From positions 18,242,427 through 18,306,426 of the forward strand of contig OX031065.1 of the NCBI GenBank assembly GCA_943736015.1: a DNA stretch of 64,000 nucleotides. The letters run 5' to 3'. The translations under genes were made by a program, and so were the position numbers. Positions 28,001-40,000 of this stretch are shown here, one piece after another; positions within the stretch are counted from its first letter, which is position 1, and the number at the start of each line of letters is the position of its first letter. Origin of the DNA: Tridacna crocea (lineage: Eukaryota; Mollusca; Bivalvia; Cardiida; Cardiidae). The notes under the pieces are model-generated. The model ran no database searches. It saw nothing but the letters and a program-made list of their open reading frames with translations, and was not told the DNA's origin.

Positions 28001-31000
28001 ATTGCCAGACCACAGTGGGGATTATCTTGTGTTTGTGTCATATAATTAGTGCTTGGATTACATTCAGTTGGATTAGGATCAGACTAGACTAAAGTGAGGA
28101 TTATTTCATGTGCTTGGATTACATTCAGTTTGGATCAGGATCAGATTGGAATTAAGACTGGAATAATTTGTCTTTTGAATTTAACGTCTAAGGTATTGTT
28201 TTGTACTATTGTAATATTGTCACTGTTTATTTGATATTTTTGTTAATAAATTCTGTTAATTGTTATCGTTTGTTGCTGGCTTCTTCTTTCTAGTTACGCC
28301 TGACTCGTAACAGAAATTGGGGGCTCGTCCGGGATTGGAAAATAGACTAACGGGATTGGAAAATAAGACTAACGCATTCGTTTACTAATCAGTAATTATA
28401 ATACAATTTTGTACTTGAATCCAGCAACAAACAAACATGTCTTTTGACTTAGATAAATTTACGGCTGAACCATCTGTGGAGTTATTGAATTTGGGTAAAA
28501 AGACTGATTTGCTTAATCTTGCTAAGCACTATAAATTGTCTGAAATAAAATCTTCAATGCGTAAACATGAAATTAGGAACATTTTGGTACAATATTTTGT
28601 TGATGAGGAGATTTTCAATGAAAATGCGCTTTCCCTGATAGTTGATGTTCAGTCAAGTTCAAGTTCGAAAGAACTTGAATTAAAACTTCAGATCAGACAG
28701 TTAGAAATGGAAAGAGAAAGGGAGAGAGAAGAAAGAGAAAGGGAAAGACAGAGAGAAGAAAGAGTAGAGAGAGAGAAGGAAAGAGAAAGAGAAAGGGAGA
28801 GAGAAGAAAGAGAAAAGGAAAGAGAAAGGGAGAGAGAAGAAAGAGAAAGGGAAAGAGAAGAAAGGGAAAGGGAAGAGAGAGAGAAGGAGAGAGAATTTCA
28901 ATTAAGAATGAGGGAAATAGAAATGCAAGAAAGAGCAAATCAGCCGAAGCAAAAGATTGAATACAATTTTGATGTTACAAAACATATTAGGCTTGTTCCT
29001 CCATTTCAAGAAAAAGAAGTTGATAAATACTTCCTACACTTTGAAAAAGTTGCAGAAAACTTAAATTGGCCAAAAGAGCACTGGACTTTGCTTCTGCAAA
29101 GTGTTTTGATAGGCAAAGCTCGTGAAATTTATACACAACTAGGTGTTGAACAATGTCATCATTATGAGACTGTTAAAGAACTTATTCTCAAAGGTTATGA
29201 GCTGGTCCCAGAAGCATATAGACAAAAATTTAGAAATTGTAGAAAAGATTCTAACCAGACTCATGTTGAATTTGCTAGAAACAAAGAACAGTTATTTGAT
29301 AGATGGTGCTGTTCTAAGAAAATAGACCAAAATTTTGATAAACTCAGACAACTTATGTTAGTTGAAGAATTCAAACGTTGTATTCAATCTGATGTTAAGA
29401 CATTCTTAGACGAAAAACAAGTTGAAACTTTAGAAGAAGCAGCTCGTCTGGCTGATAATTACTACCTTACACATAAAGTTTCTTTTATTTCTAAACCCAA
29501 ACCTACTTCCTCACATCCCCAAAATAAATCTATGTCTGGTAATTCATCTGGCATGCCCAGTCAATCCAATACACCCAAACCCAATTCTACTAGTGAAACC
29601 AAAAGTCAATATCCCTTATCTCGACCCACTTGTAACTATTGTAAGAAACCTGGTCACCTTGTTTCTGAATGTTTGAAATTAAAAAGGAAGTTAGAAAGTG
29701 ATGAAGCCAAACCAACAGGGCTCACCACTCTTAGGCCAAGGCCACAGTCTTCTATTAAAACCAATACAATTGACATAGTCACAAAATCCAAGTCTGATTC
29801 TACTATGGAGATTTTTGAACCATTTATGTTGAATGGTTTTGTATCACTTTCAGGTGATAATTGCCCACCTACCCCTATTAAAATTTTAAGAGACACAGGA
29901 GCTTCTCAATCCCTTATTTTAGCAGATATACTTCCTTTTTCTGAGAAGACTTCTTCCGGTACTAGTGTCCTTATTCAGGGTGTAGAGTGTGGAACTGTTA
30001 ATATCCCTCTCCATCATGTTAATTTGTCATCAGATTTGGTTACTGGGCCTGTGGTTATTGGTATTAAACCTTCCTTACCATTTAAAGGTGTCCATTTACT
30101 GCTAGGCAATGACTTAGCTGGAGATAAGGTTGTGGTTAATCCACTTGTAACTGACACACCAAATATAGGTCAAACAGATGATCCTATCGAGCAGGAAATT
30201 CCTGACTTGTATCCTTCTTGTGCAGTTACCCGAGCTATGGCTAAAAAGGCCATTTTGAAAAACTCAAACTCTGACATTGACTTGACGGATACTTTTATCG
30301 GTCAATATTTTAATAATGAGATTAAAAAGTCTCTTGATCCCAGTTTGTCCGATACTCAGACAGACTCGTCAATGTCTTGTCATTTACCACCACGGTCTAT
30401 TGACCAAGGTCATGACACGCTGTCAAAGTCACAGCTTATCCAGGAACAGCAGACTGATCCTGAGATTTCAAAATTAATTTTTAGGGCTTTACCTGAAGAT
30501 GAAATTTCAGAGGTCCCAATCTGTTACTATATAAAGAATGGGATTCTTATGAGAAAATGGCGACCATTTGATGTCCCAGCTGATGATGAATGGGCTGTTT
30601 ACCACCAAATTGTGGTTCCAAAGTCATATCGTCATGAAATACTAAGTATAGCCCATGAAAGTCCTATGTCAGGTCATCTAGGTATAAACAAGACCTATCA
30701 CAAAATTATTACTCATTTTTATTGGCCTGGTCTCAAGTCAGATGTCTCTAAATATTGTAAAACTTGCCATACATGTCAAATGGTAGGTAAACCCAACCAA
30801 ACCATTCCCAAAGCTCAATTACAACCTATTCCTGCTTTTGATGAACCTTTCAGTAGGATACTTATAGATTGTGTTGGTCCTTTACCTCGAACCAAGTCAG
30901 GAAATGAGTATCTCTTAACAATTATGTGTACTTCTACACGTTTTCCTGAAGCTATTCCTTTAAGGAACATCAAAACAAAGTCAATAGTCAAAGCTCTTTT

Positions 31001-34000
31001 GAAATTTTTCACATTTGTTGGTCTTCCAAAATCAGTTCAGTCTGATCAAGGGTCAAATTTTATGTCTGGTATATTCCAACAGGTTATGCATGAATTAGGA
31101 ATCAAGCAATATAGGTCATCCGCCTATCACCCTGAAAGTCAAGGTGCTTTAGAAAGATTTCATCAGACATTAAAAAATATGATAAGGTCATATTGCTTTG
31201 ACACTGAAAAAGATTGGGATGAGGGCATCCATTTGTTACTATTTGCAGCCAGAGAATCTGTACAAGAATCTCTTGGTTTCAGTCCTTTTGAATTAGTTTT
31301 TGGCCATTCTGTTCGTGGACCTTTAAAACTTTTGAAGGAGAAATTTCTCTCAAATGATGAAACATCTTTGAATTTACTGCAGTATGTTTCTGACTTCAGA
31401 AATAGACTGTCTAGGGCATGTGAGGTTGCTAGATCTAATCTTAAAATGTCTCAGGGCAAAATGAAAGCAAGATATGACAACCATGTTATAGATAGAAAAT
31501 TTAAACCAGGTGACAAAGTCCTTGCTCTTTTGCCAATACCTGGCAGACCTTTACAGGCAAGATATTTTGGACCCTACACTATTGACAAGAAAACAAGTGA
31601 TTTGAACTATATAATTAATACTCCAGGAAGGCGTAAAAACAAACAAATGTGTCATGTAAATATATTAAAGGAATACTTTGACAGAGATAGCTCTATTTCA
31701 AAACCAATTACAGTTGTAAACACTGTCCCACAAGAATCAAATGTATCTGATCTTGAAGTAAATTCGGACTTTATTGATAAATCTGATCCTGGTCCATCTA
31801 AACTTGAGAATTCTGATATTTTGAGAAACCTTGACAACAAACTTTCTCACTTGGAACCATCACAGCAGGAAGAGCTGAAACAGTTGATACATGAATATGA
31901 ACATTTATTTCCTGATATCCCCACAAGAACAGATAAAATCTATCACGATGTCATTGTGGAAGATTCTAAACCAATAAAGCAACATCCATATAGGATGAAT
32001 CCTTTGAAACAGAAATACCTCCAAGATGAAGTAAAATACTTACTGGAAAATGACTTTATTGAACCTAGCCAGAGTAATTATAGTTCACCATGTATATTAG
32101 TACCTAAATCAAATGGAACTTATAGAATGTGTACTGACTATCGTAAGGTGAACTCTGTGACAAAAACAGACTCTTTTCCAATACCAAGAATTGATGACTG
32201 TATTGACAAAGTTGGAAATTCTAAATATGTCACCAAATTTGACCTGCTAAAAGGATTCTGGCAAGTTCCACTGACTGATAGAGCAAAAGAAGTATCAGCC
32301 TTTGCTACTCCAAACGGTCTGTACCAATACAAAGTTATGCCGTTTGGGATGAAAAATTCTCCTGCAACGTTTCAGCGGCTTATAAACAACGTTATATGTG
32401 GATTAGATGGCTGTGATGCATATATTGACGACGTCATCATCTACTCAGACAGTTGGAGTGACCACCTTCAAAGAATCAGGAAGTTCTTCGACCGACTCAG
32501 TAAAGCGAAACTGACTGTAAATCTTGCAAAAACTGAATTTTGTCATGCTACTGTAACATTTCTAGGACATCTTGTGGGACAAGGTCAAGTTAAACCTTTA
32601 GAAGCTAAAGTCCATGCTATCTCTGAGTTTCCTGTGCCTAATTGTAAAAGACAGCTGATGCGATTTCTTGGTATGGCTGGCTACTATAGGAAATTCTGTA
32701 AAAATTTCTCGGGTATTGCTGAACCTTTAACAAATTTACTTAAGAAAAGCACAAAGTTCAAATGGAATGACAAATGTCAAGATGCATTTGATCATCTGAA
32801 AGCCATACTAAAGAGCGCACCAGTTCTCTTGGCACCTGATTTTGACAAATGTTTCAAATTAGCTGTTGATGCAAGTGATGTTGGTATTGGTGCTGTTCTT
32901 TTACAAGAAGATAATAATGGTATTGATCACCCAGTTTGTTACTTTTCTAAGAAATTTAACAAACATCAGAAAAATTACTCTACCATAGAAAAAGAGTGTC
33001 TTGCTTTAATTCTGGCAATCCAGCAGTTCGAAGTTTATTTAACCTCTTCAACTTCACCAATTGTTGTATTCAGTGATCATAACCCTTTAAGTTTTCTACA
33101 CAAACTTAAGAATAAGAATCAAAGATTACTGAGGTGGAGTTTATTGCTTCAAGAGTTTAATCTTGACATTAGACACATAAAAGGGAAAGATAATATTATA
33201 CCTGATGCTCTTTCAAGAGTTTGGAATTCCAATAGTCATTTTTCCCTAAATCAAGTTTAAACTGTTTTTCTTTTAAATTGTGATTTCATTACCTTGATTA
33301 TTTTCATTAGTCTGAAATAATTAATATTTGAGTTTGTCATTTCCTATGTAATACTTCAGTTAAAGTATCATATACATGTATGTAAATAATATTGCAAAAA
33401 AAAAAGAGAAAGATTTTATTTCATAAACCTTTCTTTTTCTTTTCAAGGGGGGAAGTGTTATGTACATACCCAGTTATTCCTAGCTTTGTTCATGTGTGTA
33501 TCTATTTTTGAATGGTTTTCCCCTGTTGCTATTTTTAGAACTGGATTCTCTATTGTGGAATATTGTGCTGGAAGTTTCCAGGCCTTTTTACAATCTGTTT
33601 ACTAGAAGTTATGCAACTGATTTTAACATGAATTTTCTGGAAGTTTCCCTGTTATTATAAAAGGAAAAGCTTTTTACATCTTGGCGTTCACTAGTTAATA
33701 CATGATTGCCAGACCACAGTGGGGATTATCTTGTGTTTGTGTCATATAATTAGTGCTTGGATTACATTCAGTTGGATTAGGATCAGACTAGACTAAAGTG
33801 AGGATTATTTCATGTGCTTGGATTACATTCAGTTTGGATCAGGATCAGATTGGAATTAAGACTGGAATAATTTGTCTTTTGAATTTAACGTCTAAGGTAT
33901 TGTTTTGTACTATTGTAATATTGTCACTGTTTATTTGATATTTTTGTTAATAAATTCTGTTAATTGTTATCGTTTGTTGCTGGCTTCTTCTTTCTAGTTA

Positions 34001-37000
34001 CGCCTGACTCGTAACACAGCCAAGAGAGAAAATATTGAACTTTGCATTCACACAGAATATATTTCTGTCTGACATCAAAACAAACATTGTGTCCATTTCC
34101 ATCTTAAAAACAACCAAAAATGAACGCTCCTACTCCATATGTTTCCTCTCAGTAATAGTATTCTTGAAATAAATAGTTTGACATCATCACTGACAGTGAC
34201 TCTTATCAAACCTTAACCCATTACCACACAATCCCTACTTTTGACGCTCCTGAAAAAGAAGCCTTTTGAAATCATTGTGGGAAAAGGAGAAAATGCTGGT
34301 AACCAGCATTTTCTCCTTTTCCTGCAATGTTTTCTACCCTTCAGAAAACAAATTTTAAAATTTCAGTCACTTTTGTCATCTGCAAATGTTTTTTTTATTT
34401 TGGACAAGTCTAAAATAATGTCATCTGGTAATGGGTTTACCCTTAAAGTGCCTTTCACGATGATAGTTGCCTTCAGAGCCGATGAAGATCAATATCAAAC
34501 TGCACAAAACCCGCTGTCTAATCTTTGATCCACACTTTCCACCTTGCTAGAAGACAAAAGAAAGCCACAAAACTGCCATTATCTTGGTCTTCTTCCATAA
34601 TGAAAAAGTCAATTCAGTTTATTTGGCAATTTTAAGGAATAAAAAGGCAAAATTAAACTTTATTAATTAAAGAAAAGAATGCAAAATAGCTTTTTTGGAA
34701 GTAGGATTTCAAAGAATTTTCAACTTGAGCTCTGAAAAAAGTCTTGGTATATAACACTTTCTCTTTTACCTTCACTATTTGGTTGTGTAGGAACACAGGG
34801 TCTGGCCTTTAACTTCTTCAAAATGTCCGAGGCAACAGGTTTGAAGAAATCTAACACCTCATCTTCCATTGGCACAAACTGTAGATACGAGATGACAGCT
34901 TCTACATTGCTGAACTCTTCGTGACTTTTGAACATGTCCAGTGAATCCAGGAACAAGGTATGAATCTCATTTCTCAACCACTGGTTCCATGAGCTGTCCC
35001 TATCAACATCTTCGCGGCTGGACGGAACATCGAAATCTCCCTGAACAATAAATCTGAATCCATAACTTCTTAATGGTAAAAATGCAAAGACAGGTTGCCT
35101 CAGTGGTAAACTCTGCATATTTAACTTTTTAGTCAAAGCTCTAAGTGGAAAAGCCAAAGCTATTTCTGTAGACTCCACATCTGCCCCTGACTTGGCTTGA
35201 GAAGATATTTTGCTGGCATCCAACATTTTCTTTATAACTAACCACCTGTCTAAGCCATCACTATGTTGTATTTCTATGATGTTTTCACCTACATCTCGCC
35301 TCCTCATTGTCTGAACTTTATTTTCCACCTGAAATGAGAAACAGCCAAATTGGTTGATAAATTTAAGAGGAGAAGAGGAAACAAAATTGAGCCTATGGAT
35401 GGACAAGCTGATGGAAAACCTTATTTCAGTGTAACATCCCCTCTTTTCCCCTCAACTATTTGGCCCCAGTATTTGCTGGGTATAATAAATATCAGCTACT
35501 TCTTTAGCACAAAAATCAGTCAAGTTTTTAAACACTAGAGACCTAGCAAAATCCAACTACAGCATTTTATTTCATTGGAGCTGATTTGTTGCCCTTTTTG
35601 TAATTCAGAAGATTCCACATAACTGCAACCCTGTTAACCGTTTACCAAACCACAAAATTATAGACTGGTCCAAATTTGAAAGCATTTGCAGATCATTAAT
35701 GTGACTGAAAAGTTGAAATTTGGTTTGGGAAGAGTACAAAACATTGTGGGAAAAGAAGAAAATGCTAGTTACCAGCATTTACTCACAATTTTTTCAAAGG
35801 GCTTCTTTTTCACGGTGGTTAAGTCGGGATTGTGTGGCAAAGAGTTAATTTGTTGCTCTCTTTTGTAATACAGTAGATTCCACTTAATTTAATAATTTAT
35901 ACCTTAACCCTTTACTACACGGGTCAATTTTAGCCCAGACAAAAGTACACACATAATACAACGCAGAAACATCCTAACAGTGGAGGAAAAAAACCTTTGA
36001 TGATTTGTATGGAAAACGGAATCATTTCTGTAGGAAAACTGCTCTTTATATCAGTTAATTTGATTTGTTAAGAAATTATTTATGCCTCTTCAAGTAATAT
36101 ATTTGTTCTGTCAAGGCTAATTCCTTCAATGTATTCATAAGTTGTAACCTGTAGAAGCATAATAAGGAAAACATGTCAAATAGGAAATCAGTTATATATG
36201 CAATGGCATTTCAACACTAGGACAAAAAGAAACCTGCCTTATTCTCTACTGTTATTTCTCTCAGCCTGTGTAAGAATAGCAGCAAAGATGGGTGTATGTC
36301 ATTAAATCTTGCTGCCAGAGTTCTGGCCTGCTGTTTAATGTCAGGCTTCAGTGTAAGGATGATGTTCGTGGTCCAGCTGTAACAATGAATAAAAGAAAAG
36401 TAAAATTTCCATTGATTTGTAAATGAAACAGACATGAAAGAGCTGCAACACTGCAACGTGAAGCCTATTTTGGCCATATTGATATGTGTTTGATGCCGCT
36501 CTCTACATTATTTGAGGTAGTTAAAGGTAACGATTTGTTCATTCAGGTGGGTTCTGGTTTTCACCAGTATAAGCCTGAGCTCTGAAGTGTGTTGAGAAAG
36601 GACACTCTCATAAAACAATGTGTTTTACAGAGAAGATCAGTTCTGACTTTGGGGGATTGCAAATGCTATATGTTCAATACTAAGTTAGTCCATATATCCT
36701 GTTTCAGCCAGAAGATCTTCTAAAACCTTGAATGATAAAATTGTTCACCAAACCCATCATTTTCTATATACAGACATTTCATTAATCTGTTGCCCCTAAG
36801 AATCCCATCTCATATTCTCAGAAAACGTTCATGACCCTTACCTATCATCCAATCTGTCTGTTAGTTCTGACCAGTGAGGTAAAATATATCCCATAGGGCC
36901 ACTGTTAACATCAAACTTCATATGGAAACCATTGGAGTGTATCTCTGGTGTGTCTGTCACACGGAACACAGACTTGAACCCAATACCTTTCTGACCTGTT

Positions 37001-40000
37001 CCACACAAATAAAGTATTGTTGCCTGCTGCAATAAATAAGCTGCAGCTGACTTGAATCCTAAACCTTTCTGACCTGTACTGAAAAAATTTGTTTCTTCTC
37101 ACAACCAAAACGCCGCAGCTGACTTTATACCAATGTCTTTCTGACTCTTTTTCAAAAAATCTTGATAATTCATTATGTCCTGAAGCAAATAAGCCACATG
37201 TAACTTTGACAACTACGTGTATTGTTCTATAATGATATATTCATTATTTGTTAACTCTTCACCAGATGACATAACTATTGACACATGCATATTGAAAAAT
37301 GTTAGAGGATGACAAATATGGCTAAAATAAGAGCTGTCCTCTGGCAAAAGGGGGCTTAATGCATCTTCCTATGATACTACCCCATGTCATCACATAATTA
37401 TGGTTCCATAAAAGCCATGTTATTCAATAACTGATTTAATCATGAGATAGCTTGGTCCTTTAACAGATAGAAAATCGACCAAAAGCAAAAAAGTTTCATC
37501 CCAAGTCAGCCTGCACAGACTCCACAGGATGAACTGGATGGATAATTTTTGCAGATGCATTATGCCCCCTGTTCACAGAGCATGGCTAAATTGAATTTGT
37601 CTTTGGAAAGGTATAAAGCACTGCTAGTAAAAAAGGAAATGCTGGTGACCAGCACTTTTCTCATTTTGCCATAATGTTTTCAGTATCTGTCTTCCTTCGG
37701 GTTGTTAATGCACAGGATTATTTGGTAACTGCCATAACACTGTTACCAATGTCTACATATGTCCAAATGTTATCACCAATATTCATCTATCAAACCCTCA
37801 CATTGAGTTACCACAACATACAGTGTTGCATCCAGGAATTCTGCCAAGAGGGGGAGATCCCCCATGGAATTTTCAAAATGGGGGAGTGGGTTAAAGAAAA
37901 TTAAATATACACAAAATATGTATTTATCTGGTCAATTTCCTTTTTTGAATGGAAATGAATACTGTCTTTCAAGGGCTGATAGGATATTTGCTAGATCTCT
38001 ATTTTTACTACCGACAGGGGAGGGTTGATGCCTATTGGGTTGATCTTACCTTATTTCGAACACAAAACATTATAGATTCTCATTCTTGATTGATAATGTG
38101 CATCTACAGATGTACACATCAATTTCTGTTCACGATTACCATACATCCTTGGTAGTAAGTCAGAATCTGGGGCCAATCAAACTTAAGTTAAATTCCAGCT
38201 GTTTTTACACAATTCTTTCCATAATATCGTCGTATAAACCATCGTCGGCAGCAGAACCAATGAAAGTCTTTGACATGTTTCCTTTCGGCGGAATACATGA
38301 CAAATCGCAAGTTTAAAATCGCCCGGTTCTTCAATTGTTAACATTACGAAAGTAAACATTCAATGTGCATGCATAGATATATTGTTTTCCCGCTTCAATA
38401 TAAACTTCACTACGAAATTGGAAACCACCTGGAACAGTCTACATGTAAAGAAGCATTGTCGGACTTCCGATTATTTTATTGAAATGATATGAAACCAGAC
38501 CCGACTTTTTTAATTTCTCTTTTATGCACGCAGCTGTGTCTTCTTTTTGCGGGAGTTACACCGATATTGCGCAATTCCTCCCCCATCACATTTACGGAAT
38601 TGCGTGACGGCAAAAAATAAAGCGTGAATCCCGCGATCGTGCGGCCTGGATGCAACACTGAATATACAATCCTTTATAAGACATGGGAAATTCAGACTTG
38701 CAAAGACATTTGCTGACATTTACGGTAGGCTCTACTGACAAAATTGATCTTAAAAAGATTATAAAACACTCTTTACCAGCTTTTTATCCTTTGTCCAAGA
38801 TGAATTTAAAACCTTTCCTTCTCAGGGTCATTGAAACTTGGAACTGCCTAGTAAGGGCTAAAGTCACCCCATGTGATTGTTTTTCACAGGTAATGAGTTA
38901 CAATGCTGAAAATACAACATACACCTATATGTTGCATTTACCTACATATAAATACCTATATATCCAACTTTGTGTTTTCCTTTTGTACTTCTGCCAACAT
39001 CACAGAGAGCTCGTATGTCCCTTTCTTTAAATCCCAGTTCATTGTTGCGCACACAGACACTGTCTTCATCTATTACAAACTTGACAGACGGACAAACATC
39101 ACTGATATTACTCAATAAGTTGTCATGGTAACTGTTGTCATCAGCATTCTGGATGAGTTCCAAGACAAAGTGGGTATCTTTGCTGTAAAGGTCTTTTGAT
39201 AAACGATCCAAACTTCTGCCTAATCTCTCCTGCTGTACCTGTAGTTCAAGGTATGGTTTTTGACTATGGTTGGTTGGTTGTATGGTGATTCAAACAATTT
39301 TCAACATTATTTCAGTTATAGTACAGCAGCCAGTGCACCTATCCATACTTTCCTAAAGATTCTTTCACAAGTACTCTGCAAAGTATTCTTTCAAAGCCAC
39401 TGGCTGCTTTCCCACATAACCATCGTTGAAACAAAATGGTCAGCGATGGGAGAGCAATGAATCCTGTTGCATTAACTATCATCAATCCTCACAAAGAAAT
39501 TAACCCTTTCCCAAATGACAAATTTTGGACCCTTCCAAACCGAAAGAGTTTTGCAGACGACAATTTTAGATTTGGAGAAAATTGCAGAAAGCTCTTAAAA
39601 AAGGTAGAAAAACACTGTGGGAAAAGGAGAAATTGCTCGTTATGAGCATTTTCTCCTTTTCCCACAGTGTTTTCAAAGACTTTTACTGCAGACACATAAA
39701 AACCAGGGCTTGTTTGGAAAAGGTTAACAAAACCAAGGATTGAACCAGGATCCCGTTTTCAAGTCCTGTACACTGCAAACTGAACAAACAGGGCTTGGCA
39801 GATATGCTTTAACTCTTTACAAAACGACAAAATCTTAGGCTGGTCCAAATTGAAAGCACCTGCAGACAACAAAATAAAAGTAACTCAAAAGATGAAATTT
39901 CTTTCTAGCAGGGTAGAAAACATTGTGGGAAAAGGAGAAAATGCTGGTTACCAGCATTTTCTCCTTTTCCCACAATGTTTTCAAAATGCTTCTGTCTCAG

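Larger units (their letters stand above)
27752..34016 (+). mobile_element. complete Gmr1-like Ty3/Gypsy LTR retrotransposon
   Basis: 6265 bp with 561-bp LTRs beginning TGTTATG and ending CGTAACA. It is flanked by a 4-bp target duplication CAGC (27748-27751 and 34017-34020). Internal order: tRNA-Pro-type primer site, one uninterrupted gag-pol frame, purine tract. It lies in intron 16 of the host gene in the opposite orientation. No env frame lies between the pol stop and the 3' LTR. The two LTRs show no difference on visual comparison, so the insertion is probably very recent. Confidence 0.96.

Noticed and set aside
28693-28938. Minus-strand Leu/Phe/Ser-rich frames opposite the retrotransposon
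   Set aside because: Antisense shadow of the GA-rich coiled-coil tract of Gag.
33261-33455. Envelope gene of the LTR element
   Set aside because: Only 195 bp between the pol stop and the 3' LTR, with no usable frame.
34720-35406. Treating the 228-codon frame as a separate gene
   Set aside because: Its centre is exon 16; the ends run past a clear acceptor and donor.
39916-39982. Intrinsic terminator or conventional pre-miRNA
   Set aside because: Eukaryotic context with no T-tract role, and the stem lacks the loop of a normal pre-miRNA; a dsRNA source remains possible and is listed as a finding.
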